A stretch of 64,000 bases of DNA from NCBI RefSeq assembly GCF_001399755.1, contig NZ_LJCP01000010.1:541138-605137 (forward strand), read 5' to 3'. Within the stretch, counting starts at the first letter, position 1; the number at the start of each line of letters is the position of its first letter. The translations under genes and the position numbers were made by a program. A model generated the notes under the pieces. That model saw only the letters and a program-made list of their open reading frames with translations. It searched no databases and was not told where the DNA came from. This DNA comes from Thiohalorhabdus denitrificans. GTDB lineage: Bacteria > Pseudomonadota > Gammaproteobacteria > Thiohalorhabdales > Thiohalorhabdaceae. Shown in pieces: positions 49,136 through 57,448 of the stretch.

Positions 49136-49786
49136 ATGGCTGTTGAGCTGGGAGCCCGGGGAACCGGGGGCTGCGTGGTTCTGGCCAGTGGCGGGATCGA
49201 GAGCACCACCTTGCTCCACCGTCTGGCCCGGCAGGGGGAAGGGATCTCCCCCGTCTTTTTCCACTACGGGCAGCGTCCGTCCGACCGGGAGTACCGGGCC
49301 GCCCGGGCGCAGTGCCTGGAGCTGGGCTTAAACCTGGAAGTGCTGGACATCGCGGGGGTTACCCCGGTCTTTCAGAAAGGACAGGAGCGCCAATACCACA
49401 TCCCCCTCCCCCACCGGAACCTGGTTGCCCTCTCCCTGGGACTGAGCCTGGCGGAGAAGCGGGGCGCGGACCGGCTGCTGATCGGCACCACGGGGGACGA
49501 CGCGGACCTGGCGGCGAGCGCCTCCCGCCCCTTCCTGGACGCCTTCCGGGGCATGGCCGGCCTGCTCGGGCCCGTGTCGGTGGAAGCGCCCTTCCAGGAG
49601 ATGGGCAAGGACGAGGTGGTTCTGGAAGGACTGCGGCTAGGGGTGGACTTCGGCCGGACCTACAGCTGCCTCCTCGGACGGCGGGAGCCGTGCGGGAGCT
49701 GTCCCCAGTGCCGGAAGCGGCGGTCCGCCTTCGACCGCGCCGGGGTCCCGGAGCCGCCACCCACCCTCGACGCCGGGGAGGCCTGA
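49136..49786 (+). CDS. queC: QueC-like 7-cyano-7-deazaguanine synthase family protein
   Basis: A 216-residue PP-loop ATPase. The P-loop reads VLASGGIESTTLL (the normal motif is SGGxDS; here Glu replaces Asp). HYGQRPSDREYRAA and the late SCLLGRREPCGSCPQCRKR, holding the zinc cysteines, match QueC. QueC turns carboxydeazaguanine into preQ0 for queuosine. The central PHRN replaces the common PGRN. It may be genuine QueC or a paralog; no queD, queE or queF is in the window, though folE2 is. Start ATG at 49136. Confidence 0.8.
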   Translation: MAVELGARGTGGCVVLASGGIESTTLLHRLARQGEGISPVFFHYGQRPSDREYRAARAQCLELGLNLEVLDIAGVTPVFQKGQERQYHIPLPHRNLVALSLGLSLAEKRGADRLLIGTTGDDADLAASASRPFLDAFRGMAGLLGPVSVEAPFQEMGKDEVVLEGLRLGVDFGRTYSCLLGRREPCGSCPQCRKRRSAFDRAGVPEPPPTLDAGEA

Positions 49787-49788
49787 AC

Positions 49789-50451
49789 GTGCCCTTCTCC
49801 CCCCTCCATCTGCTCCTGTTCGTGGTCCTGGCCGCCTTTCTGCTGGCCTTCATCCAGGTGGGCGTCCTCACCATCGCGGTGGACAAGCTGGGTCTGCCCA
49901 TGGAGGCCCTCCTGGTGCTGCTCTTCGGCTCCCTGCTCGGCAGCGGGGTCAACCTGCCCCTGTTCTCCATGCGTGCGGAGGCACCCCCCGAGCAGCGGGT
50001 CCATCCCGCCTATTCCCTGGGCCTGCTGCGGCCGCAGCAGGCGTTCCGGGGCCGCACCCTGGTGGCCGTCAACCTCGGCGGCTGCCTTATCCCCGTGGCC
50101 TTCTCCGTCTACCTCTGGAACCTCCACGCCCTCTCCCTGGGGCAGGTCGGCGGTACGGTGGGTCTGGTGGCCGCCATCAGCTACCTGGCCAGCCGGCCGG
50201 TGCCCGGGCTGGGCATCGCCATGCCCCTCTTTATCGCCCCCCTCACGGCCGCCGTGGCGGCCCTGCTCCTGGGCGGGGCGGAGAGCGCCCCCCTGGCCTA
50301 CATCGGGGGGACCCTCGGCGTCCTGATCGGCGCCGACCTGCTCCGCATCGGCGACATCCGGAAGATGGGCTCCCCCCTGGCCTCCATCGGCGGGGCCGGG
50401 ACCTTCGACGGCATCTACCTCACCGGCATCGTGGCCGTCCTGCTGGCCTAG
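49789..50451 (+). CDS. DUF1614 domain membrane protein
   Basis: A 220-residue protein with six to seven membrane spans. The ending GADLLRIGDIRKMGSPLASI followed by GGAGTFDGIYLTGI is diagnostic for DUF1614. The function is unknown. The GTG start is three bases after the queC stop, so the two are co-transcribed. The TAG stop (50449-50451) lies inside the left arm of a long inverted-repeat element, so the insertion probably set the present C-terminus. Confidence 0.85.
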   Translation: MPFSPLHLLLFVVLAAFLLAFIQVGVLTIAVDKLGLPMEALLVLLFGSLLGSGVNLPLFSMRAEAPPEQRVHPAYSLGLLRPQQAFRGRTLVAVNLGGCLIPVAFSVYLWNLHALSLGQVGGTVGLVAAISYLASRPVPGLGIAMPLFIAPLTAAVAALLLGGAESAPLAYIGGTLGVLIGADLLRIGDIRKMGSPLASIGGAGTFDGIYLTGIVAVLLA

Positions 50452-50599
50452 CAGGGCGGTGAAAAACGTCGCGAGGAAGGCCAGATGCAAGGCGCTCACC
50501 GCGCAGCGACCGAGGCATATCAAGAAGATAGGTGAGGGAGCGAGCAGTGCGCAACGCCGCAGATGGCCTCCGCAGCAGTTTTTCATCGTCCTGCTAGGC
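50446..50599. repeat. 154-base palindromic intergenic repeat element
   Basis: The ends are inverted repeats: GCCTAGCAGGGCGGTGAAAA (50446-50465) against the complement of TTTTCATCGTCCTGCTAGGC (50580-50599), with 18 of 20 matching. The interior carries further imperfect pairing (GGCCAGATGC near 50478; GCAGATGGCC near 50561). The sequence pattern (GAAAAACGTCGCGAGGAAGG then CCAGATGCAAGGCG, then GCAGATGGCC, then CAGTTTTTCAT) resembles a non-coding repeat I recall from several gammaproteobacterial genomes. It has no ORF of its own. Confidence 0.75.
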
Positions 50600-50649
50600 G
50601 GGACGGAGCCAGTTCCACCACGAGCCCAACCAAGGCAGGAGCACCATTC

Positions 50650-51603
50650 ATGCAAGCGGTCTTTCTGGACACCACCTCCCTGGACCGGGAGGACCTGGAT
50701 CGCGGGCCCCTGGAGGCGAGCGCGACGGATTGGTCCTTCTTCGACGAGACGCCGGCGGATGCCGTCCCGGAGCGCATCCGGGAGGCGGAAGTGGTGATCT
50801 CCAACAAGGTCCCCCTGGACGCGGAGGCCATCCGGGGCGCGCCCAACCTCCGGCTCATTTGCATCGCCGCCACCGGCACCAACAACGTGGACCTGGAGGC
50901 GGCCCGCCAGCGGGGCGTCGCGGTCACCAACGTGGTGGGCTACGCCACACCCGCCGTGGTGCAGCACGTCTTCGGCCTGGTCCTGGCCCTCACCACCCGT
51001 CTGCAGGACTACACCGCCGCGGTGGCCGCCGGGCGGTGGTCGCAGAGCCCCCACTTCTGCCTGCTGGATTTCCCCATCGCCGAGCTGGCCGGCCGGACCC
51101 TGGGGGTGGTGGGCCACGGCGAGCTCGGCGGCAACGTGGCGCGGGTAGCGGAGGCCTTCGGCATGCAGGTACGGGTCGCCCAGCTGCCGGGGCGTCCCGA
51201 GCGTCCGGGACGGATTCCCCTGAATGAGTTGCTCCCCGACGTGGACGTCCTGACCCTCCACTGCCCCCTGACCCCCGAGACGGAGAACCTCATCGGACGG
51301 GCCGAGCTGGAGCGGCTGCCCGACGACGCCCTGCTCATCAACACCGCACGCGGAGGCATCGTGGATGAGCCCGCGCTGGCGGAGGCCCTGCGCGAGGGCC
51401 GCCTGGGCGGGGCGGGCGTGGACGTGCTGACCCGGGAGCCGCCCCCCGCCGACCACGTCCTGCTGGCCCCGGACATCCCCAACCTGATCGTCACCCCCCA
51501 CGTGGCCTGGGCCACCCGGGCGGCCCGTCAACGCATGGTGGAAGAGCTGGCCGCCAACATCGGGGCCTTCCAGCGGGGCGAGGAGCGCAACCGGGTGGTC
51601 TGA
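50650..51603 (+). CDS. D-2-hydroxyacid dehydrogenase (glycerate/hydroxypyruvate-type)
   Basis: A 317-residue NAD(P)-dependent dehydrogenase. The Rossmann motif is LGVVGHGELGGNVARVAEAF, a GxGxxG variant with His. The catalytic set is Arg in NTARGGIVDEPAL, Glu in VDVLTREPPP and His in VTPHVAWAT. LRLICIAATGTNNVDLEAAR belongs to the HprA / glycerate dehydrogenase group. GCAGGAGC precedes the ATG at 50650. It may reduce hydroxypyruvate or a similar 2-keto acid. It stands alone after the palindromic repeat. Confidence 0.9.
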   Translation: MQAVFLDTTSLDREDLDRGPLEASATDWSFFDETPADAVPERIREAEVVISNKVPLDAEAIRGAPNLRLICIAATGTNNVDLEAARQRGVAVTNVVGYATPAVVQHVFGLVLALTTRLQDYTAAVAAGRWSQSPHFCLLDFPIAELAGRTLGVVGHGELGGNVARVAEAFGMQVRVAQLPGRPERPGRIPLNELLPDVDVLTLHCPLTPETENLIGRAELERLPDDALLINTARGGIVDEPALAEALREGRLGGAGVDVLTREPPPADHVLLAPDIPNLIVTPHVAWATRAARQRMVEELAANIGAFQRGEERNRVV

Positions 51604-51839
51604 GCCCTCTGAGCAGGGCCGCCGCCTGGCCCCTACCTCCCAAGGGGCTCCCCAGGGACCGCCCCAGGGAAGTGGGGAAGGGTCCCTAGGTCCTATCCGC
51701 ATCAAGTTCGAAGAACCCCATCCCTTCCCTAAAGGAATTCCCCATTCACTGATAGAATTTTCCCCACCTTGCGGTCTTGCCCTCTTCCGTTAACTGGGGC
51801 AACCTTTTGTGCCGAACGGACTGCCATCTGGGGGGGACC
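51604..51839 (+). promoter_or_regulatory. Leader upstream of the D,D-carboxypeptidase gene
   Basis: A 236-base non-coding stretch. It contains AGGGTCCCTAGGTCC (51679-51693) and TTCCCTAAAGGAAT (near 51725), both close to the CCCTAGGG motif found upstream of the lipoprotein gene at 63253. The part from 51700 to 51800 is AT-richer than its surroundings and probably holds the promoter; no clear -35/-10 pair is assigned. Confidence 0.4.
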
Positions 51840-53099
51840 ATGCAGGATCCGACCACCATTTCCACGAACGGTAGATCGATGAACCGACTCATCGCTGTGA
51901 TTTGCCTCTGCATTTTCCTGCTCCCGAGCTGGGCGGGCGCCCGCTATGTCCCGGAGCCCCCCGGGACCCCCGCCGAGGCAGCCATCCTGATGGACGCCAA
52001 GTCGGGCCGGATCCTCGCCAGCCAGAATCCCGACAAGGAGCATCCCCCCGCCAGCCTGGCCAAGCTGATGACCGCCTACATCACCTTCCAGGCCCTCGAG
52101 GAAGGCCGGATCTCCCTGGAGGACAAGGTCCGCATCAGCAAGGAGGTCTGGGAGCTCAAGGGCTCGCAGATGTTCCTCAGGGTGGGCGAGCGCGTCTCGG
52201 TGGATAAGCTCCTGCGCGGACTGGTGGTCCAGAGCGGCAACGACGCGGCGCTGGCCCTCGCCGAGCACCTCGCCGGCGGCAAGGAGACCTTTCTCCGCAT
52301 GATGAACCGCACCGCCCGGGACCTGGGGATGGAGGGCTCGCATTTCTCCGACCCGGGGGGCCTCCCCGGCGACGGCATGGTGGTCACCGCCCGGGATATG
52401 GCGAAGCTCGCCCGGGTCATCGTGAACGAATACCCGCAGTACCTGGAGATGTTCCAGCAGCGCTCCCTCACCCACAACGGCATCACCCAGAGCAATCGGA
52501 ACCGCCTCCTGGGCCGCATGGAGGGGGCGGACGGCCTGAAGACCGGGCATACCAAGGCCGCCGGCTACAATCTGGTGGGTACCGTGGAACGCGATGGGAT
52601 GCGGCTCGTCAGCGTGGTCCTGGGCTCCTCCTCGCCCGCGCAGCGCTTCGACACCATGCAGGGCCTGCTGAACTACGGCTTCCGCTTCTACGAGACCCGC
52701 AAGCTCTACGCCGCGGGGGAGGCCGTTGAGACGACCCGTGTCTGGCAGGGCGCCACGGAGGAGCTGGAGCTGACCCTGGCGGAGCCTCTCTACGTCACCA
52801 TCCCCCGCAACAGCGACTCCGACCTGGAGCTGCGGGCGCGGCTGGAATCTCCCCTCCGGGCGCCGGTCAAGGAGCAGGATGAGGTGGGCACCCTGCAGGT
52901 GAAACTGGGCGACGAGTCGCTGGCCCGCCGGCCCCTGCTGGCCAAGGCGGAGGTGGCCTCCGGGGGCTGGATCCGCTACCTGCTCGACGCCGCCCGCCTG
53001 CAATGGCAGGGGTTCTGGGAGGGCCAGAAGACCCGGTTCCTGGCCCAGGACGAGGGCGAGGCCACCGAGGCCGAGCCGGGAGCGGCCCAGCCGGGCTGA
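51840..53099 (+). CDS. dacC: D-alanyl-D-alanine carboxypeptidase, PBP5/PBP6 type
   Basis: About 419 residues. The signal peptide is RLIAVICLCIFLLPSWAGA. The penicillin-binding motifs are all present: SxxK in PASLAKLM, SxN in VVQSGNDAAL, KTG in DGLKTGHTKAAGYNL. A C-terminal beta domain and an amphipathic tail (WIRYLLDAARLQWQGFWEGQ) would anchor it to the inner membrane. It trims the terminal D-Ala from pentapeptides. GGGGGGGACC precedes the ATG at 51840; the ATG at 51879 is an alternative start. The symbol could equally be dacA. Confidence 0.93.
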   Translation: MQDPTTISTNGRSMNRLIAVICLCIFLLPSWAGARYVPEPPGTPAEAAILMDAKSGRILASQNPDKEHPPASLAKLMTAYITFQALEEGRISLEDKVRISKEVWELKGSQMFLRVGERVSVDKLLRGLVVQSGNDAALALAEHLAGGKETFLRMMNRTARDLGMEGSHFSDPGGLPGDGMVVTARDMAKLARVIVNEYPQYLEMFQQRSLTHNGITQSNRNRLLGRMEGADGLKTGHTKAAGYNLVGTVERDGMRLVSVVLGSSSPAQRFDTMQGLLNYGFRFYETRKLYAAGEAVETTRVWQGATEELELTLAEPLYVTIPRNSDSDLELRARLESPLRAPVKEQDEVGTLQVKLGDESLARRPLLAKAEVASGGWIRYLLDAARLQWQGFWEGQKTRFLAQDEGEATEAEPGAAQPG

Positions 53100-53177
53100 C
53101 CGCCCCGCCCGGCGGCCTCACGGGGCCGCCGCCGGTCTGCCGTTCGCCATTCAGCCTGGATTCAGGACGGCCTCCTA

Positions 53178-53200
53178 CCATGTGACGGAACATCACATGG
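53178..53200 (+). promoter_or_regulatory. CCATGTGA-N7-TCACATGG inverted repeat before the cytochrome b gene
   Basis: Perfect 8-base arms (53178-53185 and 53193-53200) flank CGGAACA. The right arm runs into the GGAGG ribosome site (53199-53203) of the gene starting at 53213. It may be an operator for the downstream response regulator or an RNA hairpin limiting translation. The spacer is 7, not the 6 of a CRP site. Confidence 0.6.
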
Positions 53201-53212
53201 AGGACTCCCCGA

Positions 53213-53857
53213 ATGACCGTCCGGAATCCCTCGCAGCAGGAAACGCGGGTCTGGGACCTCTGGGTCCGCGTCTCCCACTGGACCCTCGCCGCCGCCTTCT
53301 TCCTCGCCTACCTGGTGGAGGAGCCGGAAGGCCTCCACGTCTGGCTCGGCTACCTGATCGGCACCCTGGTGCTGGTGCGCGTGGCCTGGGGCTTCATGGG
53401 GCCCCGCCATGCCCGGTTCCACGACTTCGTCCCCTCGCCGAACTCCCTGAAGGCCTACCTGCAGCGCCTGGTCCGCGGCCGGGAGCCGCGCTTTGTGGGA
53501 CACAATCCCCTGGGCGGCGTCATGGTGGTCGCCCTGCTGGGCACCCTCACCTTCACGGCGGTGACCGGCCTCATGGTGTACGGGGCCGAGGAACATCGGG
53601 GCCCGCTGGGAGGCTGGTACGCTGTGGAGACGGCGACACCCTCCCTGATCCCCGCCGCCTACGCCGACGACCACGGGGAGGAGGGGGAAGAGCACGCCGG
53701 CGGCGAGGCGGAGGCCCTCGAAGAGGTGCACGAGCTGGCCGCCAACCTGACTCTGGCCCTGGTGGGGCTGCACGTGGGCGGGGTGCTGTTCACGGGCTGG
53801 CGCCACCGCGAGAACCTGGTGCGTGCCATGATCACCGGCCGCAAGCGCGCCGAGTAG
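53213..53857 (+). CDS. Cytochrome b561-type diheme membrane protein
   Basis: A 214-residue, four-span cytochrome b of the Ni-Fe-hydrogenase/b561 group. Heme-ligand histidines are in WVRVSHWTLAAAF, GLHVWLGY, FVGHNPLGGVM and VGLHVGGVLFTG. A periplasmic loop between spans three and four is unusually acidic with histidines (DDHGEEGEEHAGGEAEALEE), perhaps metal-binding. It would take electrons from quinol to a periplasmic acceptor. It heads a four-gene unit with PepSY, response regulator and kinase genes. Confidence 0.88.
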   Translation: MTVRNPSQQETRVWDLWVRVSHWTLAAAFFLAYLVEEPEGLHVWLGYLIGTLVLVRVAWGFMGPRHARFHDFVPSPNSLKAYLQRLVRGREPRFVGHNPLGGVMVVALLGTLTFTAVTGLMVYGAEEHRGPLGGWYAVETATPSLIPAAYADDHGEEGEEHAGGEAEALEEVHELAANLTLALVGLHVGGVLFTGWRHRENLVRAMITGRKRAE

Positions 53858-53868
53858 GAGTCGAGCCG

Positions 53869-54195
53869 ATGGCCCTATTCCCGGGCAAACCCCTCCTGGC
53901 CCTGTTGGCCATGGCGTCCCTCGCCACCGCGGTGGGCGCCGATTCCGGACCCGGCCACCGGGATTCGGACCACGTGCGGCAACTCCGCGAGCAGGAGGAC
54001 GTCCTGCCCTTCGAGCGCATCCTGGCCGAGGCCCGGAAGCGCCATCCGGACGCCCGACTGGTGGAGGTGGAGCTGAAAAGAGAGGACGGGCGCCACCTCT
54101 ACGAGGTGGAGCTCATCGACGCCGGCGGCACCTTCCGCGAGCTGTACTTCGACGCCCGGACCGGGGAGCTGCTCTCCTCGGAGATCGAGGAATAG
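53869..54195 (+). CDS. PepSY domain periplasmic protein
   Basis: A 108-residue secreted protein: a signal peptide (LLALLAMASLATAVGA), then one PepSY domain with LPFERILAEARKRHPDARLV, VELKREDGRHLYEVELID and the closing LYFDARTGELLSSEIEE. PepSY modules often act as protease inhibitors or sensors in the envelope. Its stop is directly followed by the response regulator ATG. Next to a two-component system it may serve as sensor input. Confidence 0.87.
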   Translation: MALFPGKPLLALLAMASLATAVGADSGPGHRDSDHVRQLREQEDVLPFERILAEARKRHPDARLVEVELKREDGRHLYEVELIDAGGTFRELYFDARTGELLSSEIEE

Positions 54196-54864
54196 ATGCG
54201 GATCCTGGTCGCGGAGGACGACCCGGACCTGGGCGAGCGGGTCCGCACCTCGCTGCGGGAGGCCGGCTACGCCGCGGATGTCGCCACCGACGGCGAGGAG
54301 GCCGATTACCTGGGTCGGGAAGAGCCCTACGACGCGGTGATCCTCGACCTGGGCCTGCCCCAGCGGGCCGGGCTGACCGTGCTGGCGAACTGGAGGCGGG
54401 AGGGCAACCCCGTACCCGTGCTGGTGCTCACCGCCCGCAACGCTTGGTACGAGCGCGTCGAGGGCTTCGAGGCGGGGGCGGACGACTATCTGGGCAAGCC
54501 CTTCCACATGGAGGAGCTGCTGGCCCGCCTCGGGGCCCTCCTCCGCCGCCGGCACGGCCGTCCCGGCGGCCCCCTGGAGGTGGCGGGGCTGACCCTGGAC
54601 GAGGCGGCGCAAACCGTACGGACCCCAGACGGCACCACAAACGCCCTCACCGCCACCGAGTTCCGCCTCCTGCGCTACTTCATGCTCAACCCTGGCCGGG
54701 TGCTCTCCAAGGCGGCCCTGAGCGAGCACCTCTACGAGTACGACGCCGACAAGGACAGCAACGTCCTGGAGGTCTACGTGCGGCGGCTGCGCGCCAAGAT
54801 CGGCAAGGAGCGCATCGCCACCCGGCGCGGGCAGGGTTACCTGCTGCGGGCCGACGGGCCGTGA
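54196..54864 (+). CDS. OmpR/PhoB-family response regulator
   Basis: A 222-residue regulator. The receiver domain has acidic pocket VAEDDPD, phospho-acceptor Asp in AVILDLGLPQ (about D51) and Lys in YLGKPF. A C-terminal winged helix follows (LTATEFRLLRYFMLNPGRVL, YVRRLRAKIG, GQGYLLR). It is of the QseB/PmrA/PhoP type. The stop overlaps the kinase GTG by four bases. The inverted repeat at 53178 is a candidate binding site. Confidence 0.94.
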   Translation: MRILVAEDDPDLGERVRTSLREAGYAADVATDGEEADYLGREEPYDAVILDLGLPQRAGLTVLANWRREGNPVPVLVLTARNAWYERVEGFEAGADDYLGKPFHMEELLARLGALLRRRHGRPGGPLEVAGLTLDEAAQTVRTPDGTTNALTATEFRLLRYFMLNPGRVLSKAALSEHLYEYDADKDSNVLEVYVRRLRAKIGKERIATRRGQGYLLRADGP

Positions 54865-56189
54865 TCTCCCTGAAGGCCCGCCTGACGACCTTCCTGAGCC
54901 TGGCCCTGGTGGTCCTGCTGGGCCTGCAGTACCTCCTGGTGAGCGCCGCCATCCGGGGCACGGCGGAGGACTACATGGCCTCCCGCCTGGAGCACGACGC
55001 CGAAACCCTGCTGGGGGAACTGACCTGGACCGACGGCGAGCCGGGCCTGCCCGCGGGAAGCCCGGACGCCATCTACCAGCGCCCCTTTTCGGGCCACTAT
55101 TTCACCGTCCGGACCCCGGAACGGGAACTGCGCTCGCGCTCCCTGTGGGATACCACCCTTCCCGTGCAAGCTGTTCCCCCGGGGGAGGTGCGCCGCGAGC
55201 ACCTCCAGGGCCCCGCCGGGCAGCCCCTCCTGCTGTACGCGGCCGGATTCCGCAAGGCGGGTCGGCCCGTCACCCTCGCCGTAGCCGAGGACCTCTCCTC
55301 GCTCAACGCCGACCTGCGGGCCTTCCAGTGGCGGTACGGGCTGGTCTCCCTGGGGGTGGCCGGGGCCCTGCTGGCCCTCCAGTGGCTGCTGGTGGCCCTG
55401 GGCGTGCGGCCCCTGGACCGGCTGCGCCGGCAGATCGTGGCGCTGGAAGGAGGAAAGCGCCAATCCCTGGACCAGCGGGTCCCGGCCGAGGTCCGGCCGC
55501 TGGTAGGGGAGATCAACCGCCTGGTGGGGGTGCTGGGGCAGCGCCAGGAGCGCTCCCGCAAGGCGCTGGGCAACCTGGCCCACGCCCTCAAGACGCCCCT
55601 GACCCGCCTCGGCCAGCTCGGCGACGACCCACGGGTCCGCTCCGACCGGGAGCTCCGCGACCGCCTCCTGGAGCCGACCCGCGTCATCGAGGGCCTCATC
55701 GAGCGCGAGCTCAAGCGGGCCCGCCTGGCCGGTGGCTCGCCGGGCCAGCGGTTCGACGCCGACCGCGAGCTGCCCCGCCTCCTCCGGGCCCTGGAGGGCA
55801 TCCACGCCGAGCGGGGGATCGCCATCGAGGCGGACGTGCCTCCGGGCAAGACCTTCCACGGGGATCGCGAGGATCTGCTGGAGCTGTTCGGCAACCTGCT
55901 GGACAACGCCTGCAAGTGGGCGGAAGGACGGGTGCGCCTCCGCGTCGAGGAGGGCCCGGGCCTGCGCTTCGTGGTGGAGGACGACGGCCCGGGGATCCCC
56001 GAGGCGGAGCGCCCCCGGCTCACCGAGCGCGGGGCGCGCCTGGATGAGTCCGCCAGCGGCCACGGCCTGGGCCTCGCCATCGCCAGCGACATCGTCGCGG
56101 CCTACGGGGGCGAGCTCGCCTTCGACCGCTCCGGCGACCTGGGCGGGCTGGCCGTCCGGGTCACCCTGCCCCCCACACCCAGGGAATAA
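54861..56189 (+). CDS. Sensor histidine kinase
   Basis: A 442-residue membrane kinase. One span at about 10-30, a periplasmic sensor region of about 130 residues, a second span at about 165-190, then HAMP-like linker (VRPLDRLRRQIVALEGGKRQ). The H-box is NLAHALKTPLT, N-box ELFGNLLDNACKWA, G1 VEDDGPGIPEAE and G2 GHGLGLAIASDIVAAYGG. The H-box with Ala-Leu-Lys-Thr-Pro resembles PhoQ-like kinases. The start is GTG at 54861, overlapping the regulator gene. It likely senses a redox or envelope signal linked to the b561/PepSY pair. Confidence 0.92.
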   Translation: MISLKARLTTFLSLALVVLLGLQYLLVSAAIRGTAEDYMASRLEHDAETLLGELTWTDGEPGLPAGSPDAIYQRPFSGHYFTVRTPERELRSRSLWDTTLPVQAVPPGEVRREHLQGPAGQPLLLYAAGFRKAGRPVTLAVAEDLSSLNADLRAFQWRYGLVSLGVAGALLALQWLLVALGVRPLDRLRRQIVALEGGKRQSLDQRVPAEVRPLVGEINRLVGVLGQRQERSRKALGNLAHALKTPLTRLGQLGDDPRVRSDRELRDRLLEPTRVIEGLIERELKRARLAGGSPGQRFDADRELPRLLRALEGIHAERGIAIEADVPPGKTFHGDREDLLELFGNLLDNACKWAEGRVRLRVEEGPGLRFVVEDDGPGIPEAERPRLTERGARLDESASGHGLGLAIASDIVAAYGGELAFDRSGDLGGLAVRVTLPPTPRE

Positions 56190-56332
56190 GGGGCCCCGTC
56201 GCGCCGGGGTCCTGCCGGGCGGGATCCATTCCAGGGCCGTTTCCGGCGGCCCACCGGGCACCGGGGCAGCCTGCCCGGCCCCGGGACCTCTCCTTCGCCG
56301 GGATCCCGCTCCCCAAGGCGCAGGTGCTTGCC

Positions 56333-56338
56333 TATAAT
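56333..56338 (+). promoter_or_regulatory. Candidate -10 box for the methyltransferase gene
   Basis: A perfect TATAAT, preceded by TTGCC, stands out in a GC-rich 223-base spacer (56190-56412), 75 bases before the ATG. No good -35 box is found at the right distance. The rest of the spacer holds GC-rich short repeats only. Confidence 0.45.
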
Positions 56339-56412
56339 CCAGGGTAGAAGGGCGCCCCGCGCCACCGCGCGGGGGAACGCCGCGTCACCGACCACCTCGA
56401 CCAGGAGCTACC

Positions 56413-57432
56413 ATGTCCGCACCCGCCTCCTCCCTCCGGGAGCTGGCCATGGAGCAGGCCCAGGGCGCCATGGCCCTGCAGTTGGCCTTCATCGGCGTGG
56501 CGAACGGGCTGTTCCGGGCCCTGGCCGACGTACCGCGCAGCCCGGAGGACCTCGCCGCCGCGACCGGCATGGACCCGGACTACGTACGGCGCTGGGTGGA
56601 CGCCGCCTACGCCTTCGGCTACCTGGAGGAAAGCGGCCCCGGGCTGGCCCTGACGGAGAGGGGGCAGGGCTTCGCCACGGAGGACCCGGCGAGCCCCCTG
56701 CCCTTCGCCATCCACACCATGCTCGGCGCCCACATGAGCGAGCGCACGGCCCACTTCATGCGAACCGGCGAACGCCCCGGCGAGGAGGTACTGGGCGAGC
56801 GGGAGACCATCGCCGACCTCTTCGGCACCATGCTGGAGGGCATGTTCGGCCCCTTCTTCGAGGGGCAGATTCTTCCCGACCTGCCCGTCTACCGGGAGAT
56901 CGACCGCGAGGCCGGGCTCGCGGTGGACCTGGGCTGCGGCAACGGCTGGTACCTGCGGCGCCTGGCCCACCAGTACCCGCACCTGCGCGGCGTGGGCCTG
57001 GACCTCTTCGACGCGGCCATCGCCGAGGCGCGAAGCCAGGCGGAGGCGGAGGGAACCGCCGACCGGCTGGACTTCCGCAAGGGCGACATGCACTGGTTCA
57101 CCGTGGACGAGCCCATCGACCTGATCGCCATGAACCGGGCCCTGCACCACGTCTGGGACGAGAAGGACCGGGTCTTCGCCTTCCTGCGCGACCACCTGAA
57201 ACCCGGGGGCGCTGCGGTCATCTGGGAGCCCAACTGGCCCGGCGACCGGCCCGCCCTGGCCGACCCCAAGCGGCGCGGCATGGCCTTCCAGAACCTCATG
57301 GAGCACGTGCAGGGCAACCGCTTCCTCCAGGCCGAGGAGATCGCGGCGGAATTCGAGAAGGTGGGCATGGCGCCGGACATCCACCTGTACGGGGAGGGCA
57401 ACGAGGCGGTGGTGGTGGGCCGCAAGGCCTGA
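56413..57432 (+). CDS. SAM-dependent methyltransferase with N-terminal winged helix
   Basis: A 339-residue protein. The N-terminal third is a winged-helix dimer domain typical of small-molecule methyltransferases (ANGLFRALADVPRSPEDLAA, MDPDYVRRWVDAAYAFGYLE). The C-terminal Rossmann domain has SAM motif AVDLGCGNGWYLRRLA, then GVGLDLFDAAI and MNRALHHVWDEKDRV. The substrate is unknown. It is single and convergent with the pfkB-type gene; the two stops are 16 bases apart. Confidence 0.83.
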   Translation: MSAPASSLRELAMEQAQGAMALQLAFIGVANGLFRALADVPRSPEDLAAATGMDPDYVRRWVDAAYAFGYLEESGPGLALTERGQGFATEDPASPLPFAIHTMLGAHMSERTAHFMRTGERPGEEVLGERETIADLFGTMLEGMFGPFFEGQILPDLPVYREIDREAGLAVDLGCGNGWYLRRLAHQYPHLRGVGLDLFDAAIAEARSQAEAEGTADRLDFRKGDMHWFTVDEPIDLIAMNRALHHVWDEKDRVFAFLRDHLKPGGAAVIWEPNWPGDRPALADPKRRGMAFQNLMEHVQGNRFLQAEEIAAEFEKVGMAPDIHLYGEGNEAVVVGRKA

Positions 57433-57448
57433 CCGGGAACGGCTCGGG

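Noticed and set aside
50459..50797. Small plus-strand ORF inside the palindromic repeat
   Set aside because: It runs through the non-coding repeat into the dehydrogenase gene in the wrong frame and has no ribosome site.
53178..53200. CRP/FNR-type site before the cytochrome b gene
   Set aside because: The arms contain TGTGA/TCACA, but the spacer is 7 bases where CRP sites have 6, so it is kept as an unassigned inverted repeat.
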